Assembly: GCA_905220665.1 (NCBI GenBank)
Contig: CAJNAR010000154.1
Location: 580,511 to 644,510 of the forward strand
Source of the DNA: Albugo candida
Lineage: Eukaryota; Oomycota; Peronosporomycetes; Albuginales; Albuginaceae
Length of the DNA stretch: 64,000 bases
Reading direction: 5' to 3'
In this document: positions 10,742-23,660 of the stretch, in pieces
How positions within the stretch are numbered: the stretch's first letter is position 1
Layout of the letters: every line of letters starts with the position of its first letter
The notes under the pieces: generated by a model
The model's database searches: none
What the model saw: only the letters and a program-made list of their open reading frames with translations
Told to the model about the DNA's origin: nothing
Program-made: the position numbers and the translations under genes

Positions 10742-12367
10742 CCTTCGGATCCAACCGCTATCGAACAGCTGGTGGAAGACGGACGTTCGTCCTGGAACGT
10801 TTTGCTGTACTCTTGGCTACAACAACGCCATTTTCACTGCCGAGTGCAAAGTTTCGATCCTCTTGGAGACAAGCCTAACTTTTATGCGCAGAAATTAGAA
10901 AACAACTGGATAGTAGTATTGTTCCCTCCTCCCAAAATTTTATTCAATACACGGAGATACGAATCTTGACAATTGTTTTGATGAAGGAAAAATTGGTCAA
11001 CTAGCTTAATTTTTCTGTATAGTAGGTTAACTTTTGTGGAATGACATTACTTGCGATAAGTCGATGTTCTTATGTCACGCTAACTTTTGGTCGTTTAGGA
11101 ATTGGACCGGAGAAGTTCACAATCAAAACTGGATTAGCCTTGGGTCGAATTGGATGCGATGTTTTGCAAGAGATTTTGTTGAATCTGTCGCTACAAACGG
11201 CTCCCCATTTCGAAGTGAATAGTGTACAATTCTGCCACGCCATGTCATGACTCAAGAGAAGAAAAAAGAAAAAACGACAGAAAGTTTTTTGGAATTAAGT
11301 AACTGCTAAACAGCACTGCAAAGCAGACGAAACGCTCTATCATCTAATAGACTTGGATAAAAAGGCTGAACAAACTGCTTCTCAACCAGCTGAGATATCA
11401 AAACCCTCTTGGAAATTAGTTCTTTCGGGGAAAAACAGAATCGCTCGTTAGACAGGTACAAAAGCATGGTCAGTAAAGCTCCTCCAAAAATCTTGGACGG
11501 GCTTGTCATCAATTTCTCCATGCGCTTAGCCCCATAGATGTGGAGCACACAAATATTAAAGTCACGACAAATATGGATTTTCGAAAAGCAATATTGTATA
11601 GTCCCAAAAATGCTGTGATACCCGAAAATGTTACTATTCTGCAAGAACCAGTTTCTTTTTCTTCTGAACGAAGCACAAGAAAATCGAAGAGGACGATCGT
11701 TTTAGGTTTTAGGATTTAGGGATGTCGTGGACTTTTTGGCGGAAGATTTACTGACCGCACAGATTCTGACAACGCCTGATTGGTTTCTTTAAGTATAAAT
11801 TCATGTTTACAATGCGGAGAAGCAACTTGTAATCATATCTAATGTTGGTAGCCTTCTCGAAATCCCGATCGCGTTACATTGAGTGCTCAATCAGGGTGTG
11901 CATTGGATGATCCATTTCTGCCTCAAATGGTGTAAATCCACAAGAACAATTGTGTCTTTGCTGCATCCAAGACGAATAAGAACACTAATTTTATGATTAA
12001 GTTGGTGGAGTCACTGGAAGTAGGAGAGCTCAATTATGTTACGGAGTTGCTCGCTTTCTTCGAGATTAAGGGGATAGTACTGTCCCGTTGGTCTTTATAA
12101 TGACCCCTGGATGAGCACATCACCGGTCGCGTGGTTCTTTAGACAGCGATACACCACTGTCGCTTACTAGAAAAAGCACTATGATTATTATATCGTGCTC
12201 TCCCTTGGAATACTTTGTGGAAAGGACTTGAAAAAGTACTCTAGGTTTCGATTGGCGGTTAGTACTTGGTCTAAACCGTTTGATTTCACTATTATGTTCT
12301 AGAAATACGCACCCAGTTTTCTCAATTTCCTGCCACACAACAATCTTCGCTCACCTTCCAACAGGTT
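10742..12367. other. Mostly unreadable stretch with a short telomere-like block
   Basis: Open frames exist on both strands (minus 11306-11644 is the longest at 112 codons), but none has a recognisable motif and the opposite strand is about equally open. The telomere-like block at 11700-11721 is listed separately. Confidence 0.35.
11700..11721 (+). repeat. Short degenerate interstitial telomere-like repeat
   Basis: Three consecutive imperfect units, TTTTAGG, TTTTAGG and ATTTAGGG, in the same orientation as the chromosome-end array 52 kb away. This is short enough to be coincidence but could be a healed break or an old telomere-end insertion. Confidence 0.4.
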
Positions 12368-12586
12368 ATGAGACCAGCCAAGATTCGACAAGCCAAGACA
12401 ATGGAAAAATTCGACAGACCGGATGAGTCTAATATGGAACGAATGATGCTGATGTTAGAGACACTCGGAAATCGACTAGGCAAAGTCAAACCAAGCAGAG
12501 CGTCGGCTTTTTCGTACCTGCGCCACCCCTCTGAACGGAAAGCGTATCTATCTGTTGAGCAACCAAGGACAGTTTCCATGCCATGA
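12368..12586 (+). CDS. Unrecognised ORF, possibly gag-like
   Basis: A 72-codon frame from an ATG. It is rich in Glu, Arg, Lys and Met, with a likely helical stretch (ESNMERMMLMLETLGNRLGK). It lies upstream of, and in the same orientation as, the decayed copia pol at 14772, where gag would be expected, but no zinc knuckle is seen and the distance is filled with unreadable sequence. A follow-on frame at 12583-12777 is similar in character. Assignment to gag is a guess. Confidence 0.2.
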   Translation: MRPAKIRQAKTMEKFDRPDESNMERMMLMLETLGNRLGKVKPSRASAFSYLRHPSERKAYLSVEQPRTVSMP

Positions 12587-13480
12587 AACATAATGCACTG
12601 TACGGGCTAACACGAGTCGGAATCCCGGGAGAAGATTTCCATTCAGTCATTAGACGGGAAAGAATATACTTGGACTTGAAGAGACGTTTCCCAATGATTT
12701 ATCATTTCTTGCGGCAACTTTCACATGCCCAGAAAGAATCCAGTAGAATTTGGAGTGAGGAAAAGAGGGTGGACTGACTGTCCAGCATTTGAGAGGGAAA
12801 GCTCTTAATAATTAGGATCAGCAAGCCCTCAACAAATGCATTAGTGATATAGGGTTGAAGAAGCCACGGGCAGTATTGACGAAGTGTTTCGGTGAATCAT
12901 CACTAGGGCGCAGGCAACACGGGTTTTTACGATAAAAAACCTACTGGACGTTGTTGGAGCGGACGTTTGTTATCTAGGCGGCAATCAGTGATACAGTCGG
13001 CGGTTCAGACGATATCCTACCGGAAAGAGTGATGAACTACGCAAAGAGAGAGTTAAACTGAGCTCTAAGGGCACTTGTAAACACCATGAGAGAAGTCAAA
13101 AGAAGGCAAATCGAAGATTTGAGGACCTTTTCTCAGCTTATGGAACCAAATATTATCAGTATTGCGCCAAGAAAGCCAGTGAAATGCACCCATAATATAA
13201 TCTGAGCAATCAGTAATTTTATCCGAAGAAGCGAACGAACTGCTGAAATTACGTAAAAAGCGGACATATGTATTGGATGCAAGAATACTAAGGTAAAACA
13301 CACGAAAACGTATGGATATTTAACATGCATACTTCACAAGGCGAAGGTATTGACGATGAGAAGGACACAATTGGCAACTAATAATGCAACAGTCAACGCT
13401 TTATCGAGATATGATCTCTCGAATGATGTGCAACACACGCTAAACCTTCCGTGCTACATTTATCGAATGGATGACTGGAG
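12587..13480. other. No recognisable gene
   Basis: Contains the 64-codon frame 12583-12777 mentioned with the preceding ORF. Otherwise only short frames without motifs on either strand. Confidence 0.35.
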
Positions 13481-13753
13481 GTGAAAGAATATAAATCCAC
13501 GTATCAAGGATATCGTTTAAGAGTAATGGAGCGTACTCTCGATGGTGCGATCGTGTTCGAAGAAAAAAATATGGTAAAGAACGTTCTCGTTATCAAGACT
13601 GAAGGTCGAAAACGCATTACCATTGTAATGGATGTCCCTGCTTTAAGTGAGTCCATGAAAAATCCAAAAAATCGGACGGGAAGTCTTTACAATGCTGTCG
13701 AGCGTATAAAAAAGCTTCTGGATTCGGGGATCCAGTTTGATGACCACCGATAA
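13481..13753 (+). CDS. Unrecognised 90-codon ORF
   Basis: Starts at a GTG or TTG-type codon in the frame as given, so the true start is unknown; an internal ATG gives a shorter product. Charged and hydrophobic residues alternate (VLVIKTEGRKRITIVMDVP), suggesting a beta-rich fold, and a lysine-rich helix precedes the stop. It shares orientation with the copia pol remnant downstream but matches no copia domain known to me. It may be a remnant of an unrelated gene. Confidence 0.25.
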   Translation: MKEYKSTYQGYRLRVMERTLDGAIVFEEKNMVKNVLVIKTEGRKRITIVMDVPALSESMKNPKNRTGSLYNAVERIKKLLDSGIQFDDHR

Positions 13754-14771
13754 ATAAAAGGCATCAATCGAGCGCAAAGCAGCAAAAAAGCATACAGAGC
13801 TGCCTGTAAAAATTCATTAACGACCGAATTGGTGGAGTCATGTCCAGTAATTTGAAGGATTCCATCACGCCTAAAGAGCGACGTAAAATTCAATACTTAT
13901 TCAATTTTGTCGACTAGAAACGAACCGCCGTTCGTACTCCTGGCTAAGACTAGGAATAAAGAAGATAGAAATTGCTACGCTTTCATGATTGATGTGGAAA
14001 AAAGATTTACAAGGCTAATGTTCCACGCATTCTTGGTGGCGGAGAGCACAGGAATGTAGAGCTTTTTTTGCAAAGTAGTGGCAGTACGGAGACAGCATAG
14101 TGAGGCCAAAAATCAAGACTCAAACGGAAAAAATGAAGGGATACATAGTGCAGTCCTGAACCTGGTTCAATCTATGATATTTATAAGCTCTATGGCATTA
14201 TGGTTTTATGAGGATCCCGCTGAATATGCGGCGAATTTTTTATATAAAATCACTGACATAGCGAATAAAGCAAGACAGCCTCTGTAGAGGTTTTGACTGT
14301 GAATGATACCGATAATATTCATCTTATTACATTCATCTCGCCTTGTTTGGTTTGATTCTGATCTGAAAGAAAGTTCCTCGCATAGCGAAGTGAACTGGGC
14401 GTTTTTTCTGGGAGAAAACTTGTGGTTACAAAGTTCATTTACCCAAATCGAGAACTGTGACTATCAACATATATATATATAAATGTGAAATTGACGCCGG
14501 AAGAAGAAAATGAAACTGGAGGTTCCAAGGGCGCTTAAAACGATTTATTAGATTCACACATAAAGCTCCAAGTGTTACCAACGATTGAAGGGCATCAATC
14601 ACAACTACTACAAGAAATCAAACGGACGAAATTGAAGGAAAAAGAGAGGTAATAGAAACCTAGAGAATTTCGATTCGGCTTAATTTCGTGTTAGTAACAA
14701 TTTAGCTCGATTCGAGGACTTGAACCAAGCGGTGAAGTGAGTGAAGCATGTTGAATGGAAAGAATCTGCGG
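13754..14771. other. Decayed sequence leading into copia pol
   Basis: Open frames at 13900-14060 and 14078-14287 carry no recognisable integrase motif. If the copia element was complete, its integrase would lie here and has decayed beyond recognition. No long terminal repeat was found. Confidence 0.3.
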
Positions 14772-16025
14772 ATGCAGAAGAAAAATCACGGGTGGAATCG
14801 AGTCATGGACATTGTTCCTAAAACCGATGAGACCATTGCGTTGCATATTAAGTGGTTATTCAAGTGAATAACGGACGCATAGGTCAATTTAAAGCCATTA
14901 AGGCGGGAATGCTTGTCAGTGCAAAATAAACAGGTTTTGGGCATATCATACGACATGACATTCATGGGGTTAGAGACCGCAAAGATTATAATAGCTTTGG
15001 GAAGAATCTGGGAAATTCCAGCAAGGCATTGTCACGTATTGAATACGTACGTGAAGGCACCAATAGAAGACAACTTAATTCTATATTTGCACGGGTCTCA
15101 AGAAATGAAAAAAGAACCTACAAAGCTGGATGAACCCGGTACCACAAGTACTGATAAAGCGGTACTACGGCTACAAATGAGTCTGTTTCAGCTGAAAGAC
15201 GCAGAAATTCTATGGAGTCACCATTGTATTGAAGGATAAACGATGAAGGTTTCAAAGAAAGTCTCATGGATCCATATTTACATCAAGACGAAGACACAAC
15301 TGGAATATCTTTTTTGGGGATAAGTTTTCCAGAAATTGAGGTGATACTTGATAGCCTTCCAAGGATTACAATTAAGACTATTCGACCCATCAATAAATTA
15401 TTGAGGAAGCGAGTTCGCTGCGTCGAAGAAGAAGTATATTCTTTAAATGGGAACCGTCTATATTGGAATTGATTGCAAAATTGATTATAGAGAAAGAGCA
15501 TTCAGTTCTCATTCCTATTGTGCAAGACTACATTGATACCACATCATGAAATCTTAAAAGAACAAGGTCCGTTCAGTCGAGAATGCAATAAACAAAACGT
15601 TGCACTCTTCCATAACCAGTCTTTTATATTTTGTGATCTGCACGGGTGCAGACATCGGTATCACAGTACACAAGCTAATGAGACGTAATCATGCACCAAC
15701 ACCAAATGATGGGTTGTTGGTGTGTCAGAAAGGTGAAATATTTCAAGGCTTTAAAATGACTGAAATTTTATTGGGTGGTGAAAGTGTGCACCCGTTCTCG
15801 ATTTCCCAAGACGCCGCTCTGAAGATATACCTATATGATGATGATGGAGTGGAGGATCAATCGAAAATGAGCGTAACCGTTACAGTATTCAATGTACGTA
15901 GACCTTCGTGGCTAGTGATGCAAGAAGAAGCATTGAGTTTCAATATTGACGTCGGAATCATAGTTTGTAGCAGCATCGTATGCACCGAGTATTTAATTGG
16001 AGTATGGGACGATTCAAATATTTGA
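14772..16025 (+). pseudogene. Ty1/copia-type retrotransposon pol remnant (RT and RNase H)
   Basis: Segments follow the copia order. The frame at 14772-14867 reads GWNRVMDIVPKTDETI then IKWLFK and a stop, matching the W-x-LV-P...KWVFK start of copia reverse transcriptase. Next comes a KA-x-K-A-x-LV segment. Then 14913-15239 reads QVLGISYDMTF, degenerate for the PGIDY-x-x-TFAPV region, later LNTYVKAPIEDNLILYL (TAFLNG-type region) and LFQLKDAEILW (LYGLKQAPRAW-type). 15266-15472 is weak. 15600-16025 reads SLLYFVICTGADIGITVHKL, the CTRPDI region before RNase H, then DDDGVEDQSKMSVTVTVF, the RNase H D-x-D...KS-x-SGY block. The YVDD catalytic box was not found. Many frameshifts and stops make it dead. 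Confidence 0.75.
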
Positions 16026-18574
16026 AACTAACGGAGAAGGATTCAATGATGTTGTGGATGGTAAAATAGGCGACTTTCAGCAATCACTCATCAAATCTAT
16101 TCAATTGAGGATACACATATCGCCGTCCAACTAAAATACGTCAGAGCTAAATGGTCAAACGAATTATAGGATTAAAGTACGTACATAGATCGAAAATCAA
16201 CATCGCCTTGCAGACAAAGGCATTTTCGATACCCGGACTCTTCCAAAAACGATAGTTATAAAAGTTACGGGATCGAGCGATGCGAGCTGAAACAAGTTCA
16301 AGTGCAACTAAAGAAGAAGAATTTTGGAAAGATTGACAAATTGTTTTAGCTTTCTAGTCGCATTTATCTTTACTCGTTATACTTTAGCCGTATTTTCTTT
16401 TTGAAAATGAGAGAATATAGCACTGGTAATTGCGTAAAAAAACACCATCTTCGCCTGCCTGTACCATCCCCATGAGACACTACATCCACGGTTTTTTCCC
16501 AGGTCTTTATATCATCCTCGAACAAGAATTACAACTTTGGTCAGACGTTCCTGAGGGCGTTTTTTTTTTAGTATTTCCATAAACGGTTTTATTTCCGCTC
16601 TACAATGTAGTCGGAAAGTATTTAACCAAACTTGTGCACAATGTATTATTGAGATTATCAAAAATCCGACAGCTAAATAAATCGCGAAGCCGCGACTTGC
16701 CATCACCAAAACCTCAAATAAATTCTTGAGAATCCAGTCTGAAAATCTCCACCAATTTAGCGCATTGTCACAACCGAACCGGTTCTATATCGAGGCGACC
16801 GTTCCCATACGGCCATCCCTCTTATATCGACTAGATTGAAAGCGCTTATGTAACTTTATGAATATGCTTATCCATGCGAAAGCGAAACAATGATCGCAGA
16901 AGCACTCGGTACAAGGTTAAATGAAGTGATCTAACGAATATCACCACTCTTCCACCCAAATGCACGCAAGTTTCTTACAGAGTATGAAATCCTCGTGATA
17001 CAATGTAACGTATCAAAGGTTTTCAAGATCTCTATGAACTAGAGAACACCTCTATACCACCTTGTTGCCTGATATCCGACATTTTGCCGCTATAAGATCA
17101 GCTTTCAGTGCAATGTTCCGTCAAAGAGACTTGTTTTTTTGCGTACTTGTATTACTTTTCGAAGATCGGAGCGATATTCTCGATTCGCTTCTTTTTGCTC
17201 ACTTTATCCGGCCGGCCTGCTGCAACTTCCGATAGAATTAGCCTGATAGTACAGTTCCCCACTGATCTCAGACACGTATCTGTCGTATTCTTTTACTCGT
17301 CTTCGCATGGTTTCATACAACTGGAAAAAATAAAGGCTTGCGTTTCTCCTAGCGATACCCCCTACGATGATTCTGCTTTCGTACCGATACCTATCCCATT
17401 GCAAGATACCCTCATTCTATATCTTCTCATTTTCAAATAAAAAAAATATCACACCAGCGTTTGGCCACTCTCGAGTCAACTATCCAACTAGTCTTTTCTA
17501 ACATCGATTTCTTCCAGCATCAGTCTAGTTTCAACACGCAACAAACTTCCTCGCTTCTTCTCCGCGGTTATTAATATTGCTCTTTTTATATTGTCATGGA
17601 TCACAAATTTGTTTCTGTTACTCAACTCGCGCAGCTTCAGATACGTATTGCTGATGCGAAGACGTACATTAAATTAGATCAGAATGCAGCCCCTCCGGGT
17701 CGTTTTTACGATCCTGACATACCCATCCACCCTTTAGACACGATACACTTATCCAATATTTAGTCTCTCCACTTTACAGGTTTATTAGGCTTCCAATTCA
17801 TGCACTATTCCAGCTTTAGAAGTATCCACTTGCGTTGATGTCGAATCCGTGCGAACGAGATACCTTATTACATTCATTGACGAACTACAAGAAACAATAT
17901 CTACCATATATTTACAAAATATTCACCATGTCGGTCCTCATCCTGCTTTGTATTTGCTTGCGCATTTTCGCGTCACTTTTTCAACCATCTTACTCTTTGC
18001 AATACTTGGGCACCTTTCATCATTCTTAATCACGATTACGGTACCACGTTGTCCACCAGCCATATTATTGACTCGCTTCAAGGCAGGCAGTCTCGAAGGA
18101 GCCTGAAGTTGCCTTAAATGGCATGGTACATTTTTTTACTAATTACTGACTTTACCTCATCGACGCTCGATGGACTTGCAAGGAGTCTAAGGGTATCATC
18201 CCTGGAGCAGCCGAATGTCATCGACTATGGTTTGTCTCTTTTACTCACACTTATCACGTATATCCTTAAGGACCAGCTTCTATTCCTATCTTTGTAGCGT
18301 TAGGAAGACCATGCTCTGCCTAATTTAAGCCAACCTCATTCGTATCTCGTGCACCCTTAGTCCCTTTGGCGTCGTCCAACGCGGTATCTGCTTGATCGCG
18401 GCGTTTGATACAAACTTCCAACATCATCAAATAGCTCTTGCCATCATTGGTTTCAGGGCAACCAGCAAGCTTGGTCGTGTATCAAATACTCTGTGACATG
18501 ACCTACGTCATGTGTTTATGATCAAGAGAGTCTTCGACCAAGTCGTCTTACCGACTCCGGGTCCACTTTCCTGG
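16026..18574. other. Tail of copia remnant and unreadable sequence
   Basis: The first 200 bases may hold the last copia residues, very decayed. The frame 17108-17440 (110 codons) is low-complexity and hydrophobic. A 55-codon ORF at 17596-17763 has balanced composition (TQLAQLQIRIADAK, PGRFYDPDIPIHPLDTIHL) and might be a genuine fragment, but was not recognised. No tRNA or long terminal repeat was seen. Confidence 0.35.
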
Positions 18575-20195
18575 TTCAAGTTTTTACGCTTTATCTTCTT
18601 TGAAAAATGATGACTTGCTGAATGCTCTAGTGCATTTTTTTTTCAATTTGGTTTCAACTACCTAATTTTTACATTAGAAACATCTCACGCTTGATATGGC
18701 TCGAATAAAGATGAATTTTCGGACAGATTTTTTGTTGGTTTTTTCTTGTGCTATATCTTATTGATAGAATCCTTTGGCACATCCCTGTATTGAACATTCT
18801 TTTATTGAAATTTCCAACTTGGATTATTGAAACAATATATTTGATATGGTAAACCAGGATGCTATTTCCCACGCTTCCTTTTCTGCTCATCATATTCTAT
18901 AGGAACCCTTCCTATAGCTCTCTTTCGAACAATGTCTATGAGGTGCCGCACCATTTTCCCGACCAACTTCAATGCTGATATAGATCAATTATTAAGTCGT
19001 ATCGATCCCAGCGGATAGATAGAGTAGTCACATTAATCAGTATTAAAGATAGCATAGACGCCAACGAAGCCAATATATTGTACCATACTTTTACATACAC
19101 TTCGAAATAAATTAGGCGAGGACCCATAACACATATTCTATTCATGAAGGAATCTTTTTGTATTCTCCCCCTGATTGCATTCGGATAGGTTTGCTGTGAA
19201 ACAGAAATTAACGCGATCAGAGAGACGCGTAGACTAGTATGGTCTCATCAAGTTGATTCTGAGGAAAGTTGCACAGCTAGATGTTTGATGAACATAATCA
19301 TTACCAACTCATGGATTTTTGAAATCATATGGACTTTTTTGCTGTCCCGTACAGCAATACGTTAAACAACCACGATCAATAAATTATGGAAACCAAGGGA
19401 CAGACATCCCAAATTGACTGTGGCAAGAAGCACAGGATTGTTACACTTTCACAAGATCTACTTAATCAAGTGACCAGATATTTGAATAAAGGCGAGGACA
19501 TTTCTAAAACTGTACGATGAGACAATGTCAACAGATGATATTTCCAAATCGTTCGTACGATATCACAAACTGAGATACGAGTGCTTCCTGGAATGGTCGT
19601 CATCTGATTTTTCACTTAAAAATTCAACAACTTAAATGATCTGAGAGAGATTTTTATTGATGTCACTGCCTACTTCATTGTAACTGATTTTAGCAAGACA
19701 TCTGCCATTTTTATTCGTTTGCCAAGTAAATCCGTTTGACCTAACTATATGACCGGTCGGGTCCGCGAAATATTGAGAAAATTACACACGCATCACCCGG
19801 TCAGTCTTGTCAACGATCCGTTCAATTAATTGAAAATTGGATAAGAGGCTTCATCGATACAATTCAATCGACATTAAAACAAATGGACCATCTTACGTGA
19901 TCTTCATCCGTCAATACATTTGACGGACAGGACATGAAAGTGAACTCTTCAAAACATAATTCTATTTTCTCATGAAATGACACTTTTGACACAAGCAATT
20001 GTGCTCTACAATAAGTCGGGAAACGATTAATTGAAATAGTATGGTCATTCATAAACAACCGGGAGAGAACTAACTTCCGTCTCATCGAGCAAACCGGTCA
20101 TTTTCAATCGCCTCTTGCAAAAACGTACGTTCCAGTTTGTCTTCCCATACGGTTGCGTATCTTCTATCCCACTTTATTTGGCTGGACAAGTGTAT
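18575..20195. repeat. Diverged segmental duplication, copy A
   Basis: Matches 44060-45475 in the same orientation along most of its length, for example GATGACTT...CTAGTGCAT, GCACAGCTAGATGTT, and the block around GAACTAAC-TCCGTCTC-TCGAGCAAACC. Divergence and small indels are substantial, so the duplication is old. Reading frames partly persist. On the plus strand 19386-19520 opens with an ATG (KKHRIVTLSQDLLNQVTRYL), and near 19650 a DFSKTSAIFIRL-type string corresponds to DYSKKRAITIRF in copy B. On the minus strand an RLVLSRL-type string is also shared. A decayed transposable element is the likely explanation, but the family was not identified. Confidence 0.65.
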
Positions 20196-22058
20196 CTGCG
20201 GGTGTCTAGACTTGTGAATATAGAAATCACTAAAAAAAACTTTAATTGCGAATCTATCTGTAAAAAGCTGGCGGTACCGCTTGCGCTGCGCGCACTGTAA
20301 GGTCTTGAATACATGAACTGGTAATCTTTTTTTTTTCCACACCACCAAATGCTTTGATAGTCACGAATGGTGGCTAAATCTTTTATTAGCAGTGAAGGAG
20401 AACATTGAGCAATCTTACACTGGCCAAAGCTGTATGGAATCTCAATAAAAGATGGCGTCGTAAAATTTCGTATATTATGATAGAGATCGACCTGCCGATC
20501 ATTTTATGCTACCCTTTTTTTAAATCTACTTCGAGGACAATACTCAGTGCAGTTTTCTTGTAAACGTTCTAGGTGACAACTTTAAGAAGGCAATCCAAAA
20601 CTTGACAGTTAGATATTGATGGTTTTATAGCTACCACACCTAGACAGTACAGTTCCTGTCTCCGATTGATCTATATACTAATGCCTCAATAGTACAGTCG
20701 TATTATCCACCTGATGAGGCCGGGGCGCAATCTTCAAAAAGAGGATATAAACTAAGCACACAGTGTTGATTCTTTAAGAGGCTACACCATGTGCTGCATA
20801 TCCACCAAGACGAGTGGGCAAAAGAATCTCTTTAATCGCATTGCACATATTTTTTTTCTTGCGAAACTATCTAATCCACGACCGGAAAGATTTAGATTGG
20901 CAAGCAATAGATCAATATGAATGACATTTTCTTCGTGCGATAGAGAAATAATCGAAGACGGGTCATAGCGCGCCAGGGCCTTGTCTTAAACATCTTCGCT
21001 CGAGACAAGTGAACAGATTGACTAAGAACACTTGCAATTAAGTCAACATCTCTTAGAAAATTTTCACAAATTCGTCGACAGAATGAAAGTATGGTAAATA
21101 GAAATGTCAGCTGAGCGATGCCACATTTCACAAGTATGAAACATCTTTTCAGTTTGAATTTTCAAACGTGCGCAGGGCATGGGATAGATCCGTTAAGGGA
21201 AAAAAAACTGAGCTGTCATGTTGCAAGAAAGGCAAAGATAATCAACTTGACGCGTCTGTGTAAAATGGAAAATAATTCCTACTGTTCGATCAAGTTGCGA
21301 CGTTGTGCAAGCCTGCGACATCTAACGATCGACAATGCAAGATTCGGATTGTTATGATGACGAATTTTCATGAACAGAAACTTTCGCTATCGTCAGTCAC
21401 CTATGGTTGCAATAACAGCGACAAATCAAGTTGGTTATTTACACTATTGAGTTGTGGCTCGGCCATAATTCTTCTTGAAGATGGAGATGGAGATTAGCAA
21501 CCTATCTGACATCAAGTCAGATCATTTCGTACAGGCTCAGAAAAGCGGTTAAGTGAACTAAGGACCTAATAAACGTACTACGGAATCTAAGCTCCCTGGT
21601 GAATAGTTGGTTCCAGAATATCAACCTTTTCACGTTCTTGTTCGTTTTTTGATCGTCTGTATCATCCACAACCAGCTCGAGCTTCATCGAACGACTCCGA
21701 AATTTTGTGCTCGGATTTATGTCATCGATCACACGCTCGTCCGTGATTGATTGAGTTCTTCATGATGGTTCTACATGCACTGAAATCCCTGGTGGTACCT
21801 CCCGATACAAGTGCAGGCCGAAACCGAAACTTGAGATTGACACTCATCGGAAACTCAAGGAAAATATTCTTGATAAAGTTCCTATGAGTTAGGGTTCGGT
21901 AAAGTTCACCTCAATTTTTCTGGCCTTCAAAATATACAATATCTCTAAGAAAGCTGGATCTAACTCAACCACATGTATCCAATTCGGACGACGAAGGATT
22001 CTATGTTACATTTCAAATATTACATTCTAGCGAGGTTTTTTTCCGGCCAAGTACAAAG
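20196..22058. other. No recognisable gene
   Basis: Short open frames on both strands, none with a recognisable motif. The minus frame 20082-20348 begins beyond the duplicated segment and has no clear counterpart in copy B. Confidence 0.35.
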
Positions 22059-22322
22059 ATGAGTTATGGCCTTACTCATCGTAAAAAACTAATTCCTGGC
22101 GCTGTCAAAGAAAAAATTCCGTTGGATACGTCGTCTCGGAGTGGAAAAGTGTTACAGCTCAATATCGTAACCATCTTGCCTAAAGTGTATCTTCATGATG
22201 TAGAAGTAAACGCGCCGAGCTATGACAGTGTATTACTTGGACAGAGCGCACTGAAGCAATTGCGACTCACAATAATAAAAGACTCTTGGAAAGAGCTTGA
22301 CGAGCTCATAATATATGATTGA
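22059..22322 (+). pseudogene. Possible retroelement aspartic-protease fragment
   Basis: An 87-codon frame from an ATG. Its second half reads VLQLNIVTILPKVYLHDVEV followed by APSYDSVLLGQSALKQLRLTI. A hydrophobic strand, then D-x-V/LLG and a leucine-rich tail, resembles the C-terminal part of retroviral-type aspartic proteases of Ty3/gypsy elements (Y/F-D-x-LLG...L). The catalytic DTGA box is not present in this frame and no gypsy reverse transcriptase was found nearby. It could also be an unrelated short ORF. Confidence 0.3.
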
Positions 22323-23104
22323 TAGCCAAAAATACTATCGAAACTGAGACATTCATACTGTAACTAATCTCAAAAAGCTCAGAATGACAAAGTAATAGTT
22401 ACTTCCCAACATCCATACGTCTTTCTTCTATCTCTATTATAGCTTCTGTATCATAGACAGTCTCTATGCTCACTATTTTCTTGTTGAAGCCCAATTTAGA
22501 GGAGTCAGTTTCAATTGAATGGAGCGTACTTCTGCATTACAATGCATCATGAACAAGAAGCCCTGTGGTAAACTGATAATACTCGCAGCCTCACCACTTC
22601 ATACATATATTGAAGAAGAAGCAGGCTCTAGCCCAACGCCTAAGAGTTCCATTACATCAACCTCAGCGCGCTCTTTCAAACGTGAACATTAAGTGTAATA
22701 TGGGTGTGTGTGTCACGGAGGAACAAAAATCGATAGAAGCCCCATATTTATGGTTCAATGACGAATTTGGACGCCTCCGCTTCTCTAAAAACCGCACAGA
22801 ATTTCTTAGAAATTTCGAGATCACCACAAGCTCTATCATCCATTCTACTGCATATTCTGCTCAATCTCCATCCCATTACAACTGTTCTTGTCTTTTAATC
22901 TCATCATGAAGTCTTCTTTCCTTAATATTTCGTCTCTAACGTTGATATTCTTACCCAAGTCGATCAGAGAATACAATTTCCCGTAACCGTACCTGCGCTG
23001 ATACCACACCACGTCGCAGTAATGCGCACCTTTCTATTACCGTATATATAGCAAAACAAACGAATCATTTATGTAAAGTGATTATCACCAAAGCAATATA
23101 CGAA
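22323..23104. other. No recognisable gene
   Basis: One 99-codon frame at 22610-22909, which starts at a non-ATG codon and has no recognisable domain. Otherwise nothing. Confidence 0.35.
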
Positions 23105-23660
23105 TACTATTTAGAGAACAAGAGGCGGCTGATAGAAGTCAAATTAGAGCATTGTATCGTATCTTCGAGTGCTTTATGTTCATGCAACCGTACCGACCTG
23201 TTGATTATAATTTGACGAAATTGATCGTGAAATCACCTCTGAATGGTCCATTTCTGGTGAAACCATATGCTTTCTAGTGCTAAAGCCTATGGTATCATGA
23301 AGAAGTATCATGCTGGTTGAAGAATTACGAAAAAGAAGGGATTCTATTCAGTAAAGGAAACAGTCGCGAGGCTCTTCATTTTCTCTGTACAGCAGAGGGA
23401 ACTTGTCCATAGATTTACATGGCCAAAGTGCTATTCTACAAAGAGATGAAAAATACCACAATGAAGATGTGTGAGCTATCGCGGATGGAAAGTGACGATT
23501 AGAGGCTATTTCATCAGGCTCAAATCGAACATCATCGAGATCAACTGTATCGCTAGTCTCATCAACACGAGCTCGCGTTAATGGAACTGATTCTGCACAT
23601 CAAAGTGAAACGTCCGTCAACAAAAAAGCTCTGGAAAAAGTCGGTTTCATTGATATGCTC
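23105..23660 (+). pseudogene. Unrecognised helical-protein remnant
   Basis: Several plus-strand segments look coding but are separated by stops. One near 23155-23275 contains FMFMQPYRPVDYNLTKLIVK. A later one, from the ATG near 23420, reads MAKVLFYKEMKNTTMKM and, after in-frame stops, RLFHQAQIEHHRDQLYR and HQHELALMELILHIKVKR. The long charged helices rich in Gln, His, Glu and Leu resemble the tail of DNA-binding regulators found beside some transposons, but no SANT or zinc domain is visible. A further open segment at about 23883-24042 (RLWADTLTRFPHAFAERKRN) may or may not belong to it. Confidence 0.3.

Noticed and set aside
18541..18575. Minus-strand string SGPGVGKTTW resembling a Walker A motif
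   Set aside because: The spacing does not satisfy the P-loop pattern strictly, it lies in a short frame, and no Walker B or other NTPase context is seen.
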